DNA of 64,000 nucleotides from Kitasatospora cineracea (lineage in GTDB: Bacteria; Actinomycetota; Actinomycetes; Streptomycetales; Streptomycetaceae). A program made the translations under genes and the position numbers. Location of the stretch: contig NZ_RJVJ01000002.1 in the NCBI RefSeq assembly GCF_003751605.1, positions 682,001 through 746,000 of the forward strand. Reading direction: 5' to 3'. This document shows, one piece after another, positions 15,377 to 23,479 of this stretch. The notes below the pieces were generated by a model. The model was given only the letters and a program-made list of their open reading frames with translations. It was not told the DNA's origin and made no database searches. Position 1 is the stretch's first letter. Each line of letters starts with the position of its first letter.

Positions 15377-15976
15377 ATGAGTGCCCCGTACCGGATCGAC
15401 TCCCGCAACGACCTGCCCGGGCCGTTCCAGCAACTGGCCCGGCTGGCCTGGCAGGCGGTGCTGGCGGGCGGGCTGATCTCGCTGGCGCTGGGGATCGTGG
15501 TGCTGGTGTGGCCGAAGCAGACGCTGTGGGTGATCGGCGTGCTGTTCGGCCTGTACCTGCTGGTGATCGGCGTGGTGCAGCTGGTCGGCGCGTTCGGCAC
15601 GCACGCCTCGACGGCGCTGCGGGTGCTGGCGTTCGTCAGCGGGGCGATCTGCGTGCTGCTGGGTCTGCTGTGCTTCCGTTCGGCGGCCCAGTCGGTGCTG
15701 CTGCTGGCGCTGTGGATCGGGATCGGCTGGCTGTTCCGCGGCATCACGCACCTGGCGGCGGTGGCCTCGGACCCGATGATGCCGGCCCGCGGCTGGCAGG
15801 GTTTCGTCGGCGGTCTGAGCGTGCTGGCGGGCGTCGTGCTGATGGTCTGGCCCGCGCACTCGATCACCGCGCTGGCGATCCTGGCGGCCTGCGGCCTGCT
15901 GGTGATCGGCGTCACCGAGGTCGTCGCGGCGCTGCGGATCCGCAGCGGCGCCAAGCTGTACCCGCGCGACCTCTGA
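15377..15976 (+). CDS. HdeD family membrane protein
   Basis: 199 residues with six membrane segments arranged as three two-helix repeats, each containing a motif of the type LVIGVVQLVGA, WIGIGWLFRGITHLAA and LVIGVTEVVAAL. This is the HdeD (DUF308) pattern. ATG 15377 has a strong CGGAGGAG upstream; the longer open frame lacks this. HdeD of E. coli helps acid resistance at high cell density; the role in actinobacteria is not known. It is divergent from the channel gene and followed by a strong terminator. Confidence 0.88.
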   Translation: MSAPYRIDSRNDLPGPFQQLARLAWQAVLAGGLISLALGIVVLVWPKQTLWVIGVLFGLYLLVIGVVQLVGAFGTHASTALRVLAFVSGAICVLLGLLCFRSAAQSVLLLALWIGIGWLFRGITHLAAVASDPMMPARGWQGFVGGLSVLAGVVLMVWPAHSITALAILAACGLLVIGVTEVVAALRIRSGAKLYPRDL

Positions 15977-16003
15977 CGCCCCGTCCGCCCGTCCGTCGAA
16001 GGG

Positions 16004-16049
16004 GCCCCGGGCCGGTGGTGTGACGCACGTCTCGCCGCCGGCCCGGGGC
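16004..16049 (+). terminator. 12-bp hairpin after the HdeD gene
   Basis: GCCCCGGGCCGG (16004-16015) pairs perfectly with CCGGCCCGGGGC (16038-16049) around a 22-base loop, starting 27 bases after the HdeD stop. Confidence 0.75.
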
Positions 16050-16126
16050 TTCGATGTCACGGATCCGGCCGCCGGTCGCTCTCAGTCCCGGAAAGTGTCC
16101 ACCGGTTCTGGAGAGAGATCACTGGC

Positions 16127-16465
16127 ATGGAGATCCTGCGGTACGTCCTCCTCGTCTTCCACCTGTTCGGCTTCGCCGCGATCCTGGGCGGGATCTTCTA
16201 CCAGCTGCGCGGGAAGGACCCGGTGGTCGGCGGCTACGTGCTGACCAGCGCGGTGGTGCAGCTGGTGACCGGCGCCGGGCTGATCGCGGTCCGGCACGCC
16301 CTGGACCTGCCGGTGTCGGACCCGAAGATGGCCGTCAAGCTGGCGCTGGACGTGCTGATCGCGGCGGTGGCCGTGGCCGGCGTCCGCAACCGGAGGGCGT
16401 GGCCGTTCTTCACGGTGGCCTCGCTCACCGCGGCCGAGGTGGTCGTCGCCGTCGCCTGGACGTGA
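16127..16465 (+). CDS. Small four-helix membrane protein
   Basis: 112 residues with four predicted membrane helices: ILRYVLLVFHLFGFAAILGG, GYVLTSAVVQLVTGAGLIAV, VKLALDVLIAAVAVAGV and WPFFTVASLTAAEVVVAVAW. The His in the first helix and the Asp/Lys near the third recall small heme or quinone membrane proteins, but no motif is decisive. TGGAGAGAG lies upstream of ATG 16127. Proteins of this kind are common in Streptomyces and are annotated as integral membrane proteins. It is convergent with the lipase gene. Confidence 0.8.
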   Translation: MEILRYVLLVFHLFGFAAILGGIFYQLRGKDPVVGGYVLTSAVVQLVTGAGLIAVRHALDLPVSDPKMAVKLALDVLIAAVAVAGVRNRRAWPFFTVASLTAAEVVVAVAWT

Positions 16466-16486
16466 CGACCGCCCCGGCCCGGCGGC

Positions 16487-17818
16487 TCACCTCCCGGCCG
16501 GGGCGGGCCGCTCGGGGGCGAGCGAGTTGCCGGCCGGGATGCGGCCGCAGTCGGACGGGGCGGCCTTCCCGGCGAACCGGTCGTTCAGGTAGAGCACCGC
16601 GGTGGGCGCCCACGGGACGGCCGCGCCGAGGTGGCTGAGCAGGTCGTACTGCTGGTACTTGATGCTGCCGTTGCCGGTGGCGCAGTACTGCCGGGCCAGC
16701 GCCCGGACGTCGCCGGCCACCATCACGCCGTCGCCGGTGCCGATGCCGGAGATGTTGCTGAAGGTGCCCTCGAGGACGCCGCCGTTGCCCTGGGCGAGGT
16801 AGCCGGGGACGGTGGGGGTGGCGGCCGAGCCGAGGTTGACCTTGTTGACGGCGTCCAGGTACTCGGGGATCGAGTTCGGGTCGGCGTAGGCGGGCTTGGC
16901 GAGCTTCTGCCAGGTCAGGCCGGGGTACTGGCCGAGCGCGTTGACGATCGAGGCGTCCTGCATCTTGGCGAACACCTGCTTGCCGTAGTCGCTCAGGTAG
17001 GGCTGCAGGTCGAAGCCGTAGGCGCGGGCCACGCCGGTGATCGCCATCGGGATGACGCCGGGCCACACCACGCCCCCGGCCACGTACTTGAGGTTGTGCG
17101 CGGGGTCGACCAGCAGGCCGCCCTCGGCGAAGCCGACCAGGCGGCGGTTGACGTCGGGGGCGTAGCCGGGGGCGAGGGCGGCGGCCCAGTTGGTGGCGAT
17201 CGCGCCGCCGGAGTAGCCGAGCAGGCCGAACCGGGTGTCGGCGTCCATCCCGGTGGCGGTGGAGGCGGAGGCGGCCCGGATCGAGTCCAGCGTGGTGGTG
17301 CCGTACTCGGGTCCGGCGGCGAAGTCCGCGGTCTGCCCCTCGGTGTCGGGGATGACCACGTCGTAGCCCTGGAGCACGAACGGGACGACGAACAGCGCCT
17401 CGGCGTTGGCGATCGCGCCGCCCAGGCTGACGTCGCCGGCCACCGCCCGGGAGGGGGCGTGCTCGGGGTTCAGCGAGTCGTAGAAGGACTGGTAGGAGAC
17501 CGCCCTGCTGCCGTCGCTGCCCAGCCCGCGCACCACGGTGGTGACGCCCGCGCTGGGGCGGCCCTGCGCGTCGGTGGTGCGGAACAGCAGTTGGACGGCC
17601 TGCACGGGGGTGGGCAGGCCGAGCAGGTGGTAGGAGAGGGTGCGAGTCTTGAGCACGGTGCCGGGTGCGATCGAGGACAGCGGGGTGCTGCCGTCGTAGC
17701 GGTAGAACGGGTCGGCCGCGGTGGTGGCGGCCGTCGCGGTGGTGGCGGCGACGGGGGCTGCGGTGGCGAGGGCGGCGGCGGCGAGGGCGGTGGCGATCAG
17801 CCGGGCGGCTCGGTTCAT
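16487..17818 (-). CDS. Secreted LIP-family lipase
   Basis: 443 residues. An N-terminal signal peptide (MNRAARLIATALAAAALATA) predicts secretion. The mature enzyme is an alpha/beta hydrolase of the secretory lipase (LIP) family: VVPFVLQGYDVVIPDTEG, nucleophile elbow LLGYSGGAIATNWAAAL near residue 205, and the C-terminal SHLGAAVPWAPTAVLYLNDRFAG. ATG 17818 was chosen at the signal peptide; the longer open frame adds an unsupported leader. It is divergent from a PucR-type regulator, with a perfect 8-bp palindrome between them. Confidence 0.85.
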   Translation of the reverse strand: MNRAARLIATALAAAALATAAPVAATTATAATTAADPFYRYDGSTPLSSIAPGTVLKTRTLSYHLLGLPTPVQAVQLLFRTTDAQGRPSAGVTTVVRGLGSDGSRAVSYQSFYDSLNPEHAPSRAVAGDVSLGGAIANAEALFVVPFVLQGYDVVIPDTEGQTADFAAGPEYGTTTLDSIRAASASTATGMDADTRFGLLGYSGGAIATNWAAALAPGYAPDVNRRLVGFAEGGLLVDPAHNLKYVAGGVVWPGVIPMAITGVARAYGFDLQPYLSDYGKQVFAKMQDASIVNALGQYPGLTWQKLAKPAYADPNSIPEYLDAVNKVNLGSAATPTVPGYLAQGNGGVLEGTFSNISGIGTGDGVMVAGDVRALARQYCATGNGSIKYQQYDLLSHLGAAVPWAPTAVLYLNDRFAGKAAPSDCGRIPAGNSLAPERPAPAGR

Positions 17819-17881
17819 GGCGGTTCCCGTTTCTGCGTGGGGGCGGTGGCGCGACCTGGACGACGGTGGGGGATCGCGGGA

Positions 17882-17901
17882 GTTACCTACGGGTAGGTAA
17901 C
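17882..17901. promoter_or_regulatory. Operator-like palindrome between lipase and PucR-type regulator
   Basis: GTTACCTA (17882-17889) and TAGGTAAC (17894-17901) flank CGGG, a perfect 20-bp palindrome in a C/G-rich setting. It lies 63 bases upstream of the lipase start and 74 upstream of the divergent regulator. The size and AT-rich arms resemble TetR-type operators, though the adjacent regulator is not TetR-like. Confidence 0.65.
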
Positions 17902-17975
17902 CTCCGGGGAACCATGATGACCGCGCCGCCCGGCCCCGTCGCCGGGCCGTCGCCCAGAGATTCGCGAGGTGGATT

Positions 17976-19241
17976 GTGACCGCGTCCAACGCCGGGCCCT
18001 CCGGCGAACTCGCCGTCGGCGGGCCCCGGTTCGGCGGCCGCCCGGTCCACCTGCGGCTGCTCGCGCTGGCGCCCGTGCTGGCCGCCGAGGTGATGGTCCG
18101 GCTGCTGGACCGGCTCCCGGCCTACCACGCGCTGCCGCCCGAGCAGTTGCGCGGCGAGATCACCCGTCAGGTCGAGCGCGGCATCCGGGCGTTCGTCGAG
18201 GTGATGCGCACCGGCGTGCTGCCCGGCGAGGCCGAACTCGCCCGGATCCGCGAGTCCTCGGCCCGCCGCGCCGACGAGGGCGTGCCGCTGGAGTCCGTGG
18301 TCGGCGCCTACCACCTGGGCGCCCAGCTCTGCGCGGCCCGCCTGCTGGCCGAGGCCGACCCCGCCGACCTGCCCGACGTCGCCACCGCCCAGGACCGGCT
18401 GCTCGGCTACCTGCGGGTGGTCAGCTGCGCGGTCGCCGCCGGGTACGTGCAGGAGCGGCAGACCGCGCTCGGCGACGAGCAGGTCTCCCGGCAGGCCCTG
18501 CTCTCCCGCCTGCTGGAGGGCGGCGACCCGCGGGCCGCCGCCGACCGGGCCGGCATCCGGCTGCCCGCCCGCTACCTGGTGCTCTCGCTGGCGATCGGCC
18601 CGCACCCCGACGAGTCCCGCCCCGGCGTCAACCGCTCGGTCGTCGCCCGCCGCAAACTCAGGCGCCTGCGCACCGAGTTGGAGCGCCACACGGACGGGGT
18701 GCCGCTGGCCTCGCTGGCCGCCGACGGCGGGCCGGTGCTGCTTCCCGACGACTCCCCCGACCCGGCCCCCGACCGCACCGCGCTGGCCGCCCTGCTCGAC
18801 CGCCTCGCCCGCGCCTGCGGCGCCGACCTCACCGCCGGGGCCGCCACCGCCGCCCCCGAGGAGGTCGCCGGGGCCGCCCGGCTGGCCGCCGACGTCCGCC
18901 AGGTCGCCGAGGCCACCGGCCGCGGCCCCGGCCCGCACCTGCTCGACGACGTCCTGGTCGAGTACCAGCTCAGCCGCCCCGGCCCGGCCCGCGAAGCCCT
19001 CGCCGCCCTGCTCGCCCCGCTCGCCGGCCGCCCCGAACTCCTCACCACCCTGCGGGCGTTCCTCGCCTGCGGCCTCGACCGCCGCCGCACCGCCACCCGC
19101 CTCCAGATCCACCCCAACACCGTCGACTACCGCCTGCGCCGCACCGCCGACCTCACCGGCCTCGACGCCGTCCGCGGCGCCGACCTGCTCACCCTGCGCG
19201 CCGCGATCGCCGCCCACGACACCGCGACGGCCCTGCCCTGA
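17976..19241 (+). CDS. PucR/CdaR-type transcriptional regulator
   Basis: 421 residues starting at GTG 17976. The central part resembles the GGDEF-like region of CdaR/PucR proteins. The C-terminal end carries the PucR helix-turn-helix: LLTTLRAFLACGLDRRRTATRLQIHPNTVDYRLRR near residues 350-385. The helical N-terminal domain (RQVERGIRAFVEVMRTG) is also common in Streptomyces members. It is divergent from the lipase and convergent, with a seven-base gap, with the next gene. A role in controlling the lipase is plausible but not shown. Confidence 0.85.
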   Translation: MTASNAGPSGELAVGGPRFGGRPVHLRLLALAPVLAAEVMVRLLDRLPAYHALPPEQLRGEITRQVERGIRAFVEVMRTGVLPGEAELARIRESSARRADEGVPLESVVGAYHLGAQLCAARLLAEADPADLPDVATAQDRLLGYLRVVSCAVAAGYVQERQTALGDEQVSRQALLSRLLEGGDPRAAADRAGIRLPARYLVLSLAIGPHPDESRPGVNRSVVARRKLRRLRTELERHTDGVPLASLAADGGPVLLPDDSPDPAPDRTALAALLDRLARACGADLTAGAATAAPEEVAGAARLAADVRQVAEATGRGPGPHLLDDVLVEYQLSRPGPAREALAALLAPLAGRPELLTTLRAFLACGLDRRRTATRLQIHPNTVDYRLRRTADLTGLDAVRGADLLTLRAAIAAHDTATALP

Positions 19242-19248
19242 CGCCCGC

Positions 19249-20121
19249 TCAGGACAGTTTCACCGTCACGTCGAACAGCAGGTAGCCGGCGTCCTGCCCG
19301 ACGACCCCGTCCTGCTGCTCCCCGATCGGCGCCCCCGTCCCGTCCGCGAGCCCGGCCCCGCCGCCGTTCATCGGCACCCCGGCGTCGGGCGTGTGCACCG
19401 TCACCAGCCGGGCCGAGCCCGGCACGTAGCGCAGCAGGACCTTGCGGGCGGCGAAGAAGTCGCAGGAGTCCCAGACCTCCTGGGCGTTGTCCGCCGTCAG
19501 GTGGCCGGTCAGCCCCGGGTTGTACAGCGGCTCGGCGGGCAGTTCGACGTGCGCCCGGGCGTTCTGCAGCTCCGCCGCCGGATTCCGGTGGGCGTTCTCG
19601 GTCGGCGAGGCCATCGAGTCGAGGTTCGCGGCGACGGCGTTGTCGTAGAACAGGTACACCTGGTAGGTGTGACCGTCGACGGCCACCATCTGCTCGCCGA
19701 ACTTCGCGTCCGACTGCTTGTCCCGGCACTGGACGAAGTTGCGCTCGTCGCCCTGGACCGGGTCGTCGGTGATGGAGTTGAACACCGGGTAGGCGGCCGG
19801 GGACGACATCAGGAAGGTGGGCCGGTCCGGGCCCCAGCCCCCGCCGTTGTCGATCCGCTCGCCCGCCGGGGTGGACACCGCGGGCGCCGGGCCGGGCGTG
19901 ACCACGGCCGCCGGAGCCCGGTGCCCCTTGTCCTGCGCGACGGCGTGCAGGTAGACCCCGACGCCACCGAGCAGGGCCGCCGTCAGTACCGCCGCGATCC
20001 ACCGCGCCCGGTACCGCCGGGGCGGCGGCGGCTGGGGAGCGAACTGGATGACGGTGGCCTCGCCGGCCTGGACGACCGGCCCGTGGAAGGCGCCGCCCTC
20101 GATCCTGTTGCTGTTCTCCAT
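19249..20121 (-). CDS. Membrane-anchored protein of unknown function
   Basis: 290 residues. A short cytoplasmic N-terminus reads NRIEGGAFHGPVVQAGEA, a motif I remember at the N-termini of many actinobacterial STAND and effector-associated proteins. One membrane segment follows near residues 42-62 (WIAAVLTAALLGGVGVYL) and then an extracellular domain of about 220 residues. That domain has paired cysteines in NFVQCRDKQSD and VWDSCDFFAARK and is probably beta-rich. No catalytic motif is visible. Upstream, the LysE-type exporter gene ends 74 bases away on the same strand. Confidence 0.75.
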   Translation of the reverse strand: MENSNRIEGGAFHGPVVQAGEATVIQFAPQPPPPRRYRARWIAAVLTAALLGGVGVYLHAVAQDKGHRAPAAVVTPGPAPAVSTPAGERIDNGGGWGPDRPTFLMSSPAAYPVFNSITDDPVQGDERNFVQCRDKQSDAKFGEQMVAVDGHTYQVYLFYDNAVAANLDSMASPTENAHRNPAAELQNARAHVELPAEPLYNPGLTGHLTADNAQEVWDSCDFFAARKVLLRYVPGSARLVTVHTPDAGVPMNGGGAGLADGTGAPIGEQQDGVVGQDAGYLLFDVTVKLS

Positions 20122-20195
20122 CGCCCCCCGCCCGTCCGGTCCGCTCCCGGCGGACAGTCAGAACGTACACCTGGCACGGCAGTTGGGACATGTGT

Positions 20196-20825
20196 TCACG
20201 CCGTCGCCGTCACCCCCGCGACCGCCAGCAGCAGGACCGCCGAGACCGCCGAGAGGCGGCGGGCCGCGGCCGGGGTGGCGCCGAAGCGGTGGCCGAGGCG
20301 GGCCGCGCCCAGGGCCACCGCCGAGTAGACGGCCGCGCAGCACAGCACGTTGACCGCGCCGAGGGCCGCGACCTGGCCGCCGACCGGGAGGGGGCCGTCC
20401 GGGGTGACGAACTGCGGGACCAGCGACAGGTAGAGCAGCAGGCCCTTCGGGTTGAGCAGCGCGGTCAGCAGGGACTGCCGCAGCACCGTCCGCACGGGCT
20501 GCGGCCGGGCCGCGGCCAGCGCCCGGCCGCCGTCGCCTCGGCGCAGGGCCAGCAGCATGCCCGCGGCGAGCAGCACCAGGTAGCCGGCGCCCGCCAGCCG
20601 CAGGACGGGCAGCAGGGCGGGGACGGCCCGCAGCGCGGCGGCCAGTCCGGCGGCGGAGAGCAGGGTGTGCACGGCGTAGCCCGCGCAGACGCCGGTGACG
20701 GCGGTGAGCGCGGCGCGCCGCCCCTGGCCGAGGCCGCGGGCGGCGATGTACAGCCAGTCGGGGCCGGGCGTGCAGACCAGCAGCACGTCGACGCCGAGGA
20801 AGAGCAGCAGGGCGTGCGGGTCCAT
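20196..20825 (-). CDS. LysE/RhtB family amino-acid exporter
   Basis: 209 residues, about six membrane helices. The family start MDPHALLLFLGVDVLLVCTPGPDW contains the conserved TPGPD, followed by YIAARGLGQGRRAALTAVTGVCAG and ALLNPKGLLLYLSLVPQFV, both LysE/RhtB signatures. ATG 20825 was chosen because it fits family length; an upstream in-frame start would add 14 residues. The gene is divergent from an Lrp-type regulator, the usual arrangement for amino-acid-responsive exporters. Confidence 0.92.
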   Translation of the reverse strand: MDPHALLLFLGVDVLLVCTPGPDWLYIAARGLGQGRRAALTAVTGVCAGYAVHTLLSAAGLAAALRAVPALLPVLRLAGAGYLVLLAAGMLLALRRGDGGRALAAARPQPVRTVLRQSLLTALLNPKGLLLYLSLVPQFVTPDGPLPVGGQVAALGAVNVLCCAAVYSAVALGAARLGHRFGATPAAARRLSAVSAVLLLAVAGVTATA

Positions 20826-20950
20826 GGGCACCTTCGGGACGGCCCCGGGGAGGGGCGGAAATCTCAACCCCTGGACGCTAGCCGTCCACCGTTGGCAGCC
20901 GATGTCCCGTTTTCGCTGGTCAACGCCCCGCTCTGGCAGAATGTTGCGCC

Positions 20951-21406
20951 ATGGACCGCCTTGACCGCAGAATCCTCCACGAGCTCCAGCAGGACGGCCG
21001 GATCAGCAACGCCGACCTGGCCGACCGGGTCGGCCTGACGCCGTCCCCGTGCCTGCGCCGGGTCCGGCACCTGGAGCAGCAGGGCGTGATCCGCGGCTAC
21101 CGCGCCCGGCTCGACCCGACCGCCGTCGGCCGCGGCTTCCAGCCCTTCGTCACGGTGGTGATGCGCCACGAGGACCGGGCCACCGTCGCCGAGTTCGAGC
21201 GCCGGGTCGCCGAACTGCCGGAGGTGGTCGAGGCGCACCGCCTGTTCGGCGACCCGGACTACCTGCTGCGGGTCGCGGTGGCCGACCTCGCCGCGTACGA
21301 GCGCTTCGTCACCGACGTGCTCTCCGGCCTGCCGGGCATCGCGCAGGTGCACTCGCACCTGACGATGAAGCAGGTGAAGGCCGACACCGGCATCCCCGTC
21401 GGCTGA
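20951..21406 (+). CDS. Lrp/AsnC family transcriptional regulator
   Basis: 151 residues, the standard length. N-terminal winged helix: MDRLDRRILHELQQDGRISNADLADRVGLTPSPCLRRVRHLEQ. C-terminal RAM ligand-binding domain: GFQPFVTVVMRH, VVEAHRLFGDPDYLLRVAVADL. It lies divergent from the LysE exporter, with 125 bases between the starts, and probably controls it in response to an amino acid. Confidence 0.93.
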   Translation: MDRLDRRILHELQQDGRISNADLADRVGLTPSPCLRRVRHLEQQGVIRGYRARLDPTAVGRGFQPFVTVVMRHEDRATVAEFERRVAELPEVVEAHRLFGDPDYLLRVAVADLAAYERFVTDVLSGLPGIAQVHSHLTMKQVKADTGIPVG

Positions 21407-21420
21407 GTCCCGGCGCCCGT

Positions 21421-21759
21421 TCAGGCCGCGGCCGCGGGCTTCCCGGGGACGTGCTCGATCCGGCGCAGCGAGTGGAAGTGCACCACCGTCGGCGGGTGCT
21501 CCAGTTCGTTCAGCTCGCCCTCCGACCAGACCGGCCGGAACCGCCACATCGGGCCCGCGTACGCCCGCAGGGCCTCCTCGTCCCGCCAGCGGGTGATCAT
21601 CTGCACCCGGTGGTCCCCGTCCGCGCAGGCCCGGAGCAGTTCGCCGCCGAGGAAGCCGTCCCACCGGCCGAGGCCGGGCAGCACGGTCGAGGCGAGCCTG
21701 GCGCAGAAGTCCTCGGCCCGGTCCGGGGCGACCTGCGCCTCCCAGATTCGGATGATCAT
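21421..21759 (-). CDS. Antibiotic biosynthesis monooxygenase (ABM) domain protein
   Basis: 112 residues starting MIIRIWEAQVAPDRAEDFC, a ferredoxin-like alpha/beta fold with FLGGELLRACADGDHRVQMITRWRDEEALRAYAG typical of ABM proteins. These are small cofactor-free oxygenases or heme-related proteins; the substrate is unknown. GAGGAGG precedes ATG 21759, which rules out the longer open frame. It is convergent with the Lrp gene (14-base gap). Confidence 0.8.
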   Translation of the reverse strand: MIIRIWEAQVAPDRAEDFCARLASTVLPGLGRWDGFLGGELLRACADGDHRVQMITRWRDEEALRAYAGPMWRFRPVWSEGELNELEHPPTVVHFHSLRRIEHVPGKPAAAA

Positions 21760-21927
21760 CTCGGCCTCCTCGGCTGCACACCGGACCCTGCTGCCCATTA
21801 TCGGACGGCCCCTCTCCTTTTCCTCCCGCTTCCTCCGCTTTTCTCCGTTCGGACCGCCGCCGATTGCCGCCCGCCCCTCCCGGGCCAAGACTCGGCGGTG
21901 AACCCGTTCGACGAGAGGAGCCCCGAC

Positions 21928-22185
21928 ATGGCGGTCTGCGTGGTGTGCCAGAACGACTACTGGCTGTCCTTCGAGATCAAGACGATCACCGGCGACACCT
22001 ACGTCTTCGACAGCTTCGAGTGCGCGATGGAGAAGCTCGCCCCGCGCTGCGAGCAGTGCACCGTCCGCATCGTCGGCCACGGCGTCGAGGTCGCCGGCCG
22101 CTTCTTCTGCTGCGCCCACTGCGCCCGCGCCAACAGCGTCCTGGGCGCGGAGGTCCGCGACGCGGTGGGCAGCCACCCGTCCTGA
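21928..22185 (+). CDS. Cys-rich small metal-binding protein (metallothionein-like)
   Basis: 85 residues beginning MAVCVVCQNDYWLSFEIKT. Eight cysteines, including CVVC at 4-7, CEQC near 45, and CCAHC near 66, suggest one or two bound metal ions. The FFCCAHCARAN stretch resembles the YYCCEACA block of prokaryotic metallothioneins, while the first half (TGDTYVFDSFECAMEKL) resembles zinc-ribbon proteins. GAGAGGAG lies seven bases before ATG 21928. The role may be zinc handling or storage, which is inference. It is followed by a very strong terminator. Confidence 0.7.
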   Translation: MAVCVVCQNDYWLSFEIKTITGDTYVFDSFECAMEKLAPRCEQCTVRIVGHGVEVAGRFFCCAHCARANSVLGAEVRDAVGSHPS

Positions 22186-22194
22186 CCCCGGCAC

Positions 22195-22247
22195 CGACGG
22201 ACGAGGGGCGGCCACCGCGGTGTGTGGTGGCCGCCCCTCGTCCGTCG
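22195..22247. terminator. Perfect 22-bp bidirectional hairpin
   Basis: Arms 22195-22216 and 22226-22247 are exact reverse complements (22 of 22) around a nine-base loop. It sits between the convergent Cys-rich protein and P450 genes and should stop transcription from both sides. Confidence 0.85.
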
Positions 22248-22258
22248 CCGCCGGGGCG

Positions 22259-23404
22259 TCAGAAGGTGAACCCCAGCCCGGCCCCGGAGGGAGCGGTGGT
22301 GGCGCGGATCTCCGGGAGGCGGGTGAGCAGTTCGCGCAGCAGGATCCGCAGGTGCCGGCGGGCCAGGTGGGCGCCGAGGCAGAAGTGCGGGCCGCCGCCG
22401 CCGAAGCCGAGGTGGGGGTTGGGCGAGCGGGTGATGTCGAAGGTGTCGGGGGCGGCGAAGACCGCTTCGTCGCGGTTGGCGGAGCCGTGGCAGAGCAGCA
22501 CCCGGTCGCCCGCGGCGAGGCGGATGCCGGACAGCCGGTGGTCGACGGCGACGGTGCGGTGGGAGCGGGCGAACGGGGCGGCGCAGCGGGCGATCTCCTC
22601 CACCGCGCCGCCCAGGTGCGCGTCCGGGTCGGCGAGCAGCAGGGCGCGCTGGGCGGGGTTGGCGGTGAGCAGGTGCAGGCCGCGGGTGAGCGCGTCGCGG
22701 GTGGTCCGGGCGCCGTGGGTCAGCAGCAGGGAGCAGAAGGCGGCCAGTTCGCGGGTGCCGGGGCCGCGGCCGTCCGGGGCGGGGGCGGCCAGTGCGGAGA
22801 GCAGGTCGCCGGTCGGCCGGCGGCGGCGTTCGCGGACGGTGGCGGAGACCGCCAGCCGGAGGGCCAGCCGGGCCCGCGGGCCGTCGCCCCCGGTGGGCGC
22901 CGCGGTCCGGTGCAGGCGTTCGGGCGGCAGGCCGAGCAGGGCGCAGAGCGCCCGGTGCGGGAACTCGGCGGCGACGGCGGCCACGAAGTCGGTCGGGCGC
23001 TCCCGTTCCACCCGGTCGACCAGTTCGGCGGCGAGGGCCCAAAGGTCCCGCTCGGCGTCGGCGGCGGGCCGGGGCGGGAACGCCCGGCCGACCGTCCGGC
23101 GCAGTTCGGCGTGCCGCGGGTCGTCCAGGTCGAGCAGCGAGTCGCCAAACAGCGCCCGCGTCACCCAGCGGGACGGCCCCTGCCCCGCCAGGTACACCTC
23201 CGGCGCCCGGCTGGCCGCCGCCACGTCGGCGTGCCGGACCAGCGCCCAGCAGCGCCGCCCCGTCGCCCGGTCGGTGAACCCGACCGGGCCGGGGCGCTCG
23301 CGCAGGCGGGCGAACGCCACCGCCCGCGCCTCCTCGGGGAGCCGCCAGAACGCGGGGTCGCCGAGATCGATGCCGCGCGGGGCGGCGTCCACGGATACGG
23401 CCAT
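22259..23404 (-). CDS. Cytochrome P450
   Basis: 381 residues, soluble bacterial type. The heme ligand is in FGGGGPHFCLGAHLAR near residue 343, the K-helix ExxR in VEEIARCAAPF and the C-helix histidine in LLDLDDPRHAELRRTV. The I-helix reads LLTHGARTTRDAL where most P450s have AGxET; the acidic residue before the threonine is replaced by arginine, so proton delivery may be altered. No ferredoxin or ferredoxin reductase gene is adjacent. It stands alone, so the substrate cannot be inferred. Confidence 0.93.
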   Translation of the reverse strand: MAVSVDAAPRGIDLGDPAFWRLPEEARAVAFARLRERPGPVGFTDRATGRRCWALVRHADVAAASRAPEVYLAGQGPSRWVTRALFGDSLLDLDDPRHAELRRTVGRAFPPRPAADAERDLWALAAELVDRVERERPTDFVAAVAAEFPHRALCALLGLPPERLHRTAAPTGGDGPRARLALRLAVSATVRERRRRPTGDLLSALAAPAPDGRGPGTRELAAFCSLLLTHGARTTRDALTRGLHLLTANPAQRALLLADPDAHLGGAVEEIARCAAPFARSHRTVAVDHRLSGIRLAAGDRVLLCHGSANRDEAVFAAPDTFDITRSPNPHLGFGGGGPHFCLGAHLARRHLRILLRELLTRLPEIRATTAPSGAGLGFTF

Positions 23405-23479
23405 GGGGACGTTATCGCGCAGGCCGTGACGCTACGTCAAATCGCCGTCACCGTAGGCGACCGGTCCGGACGCCGGACG

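Noticed and set aside
20196..23404. LysE exporter, ABM monooxygenase and P450 as a secondary-metabolite cluster.
   Set aside because: Each is a separate transcription unit divided by terminators and there is no core biosynthetic gene.
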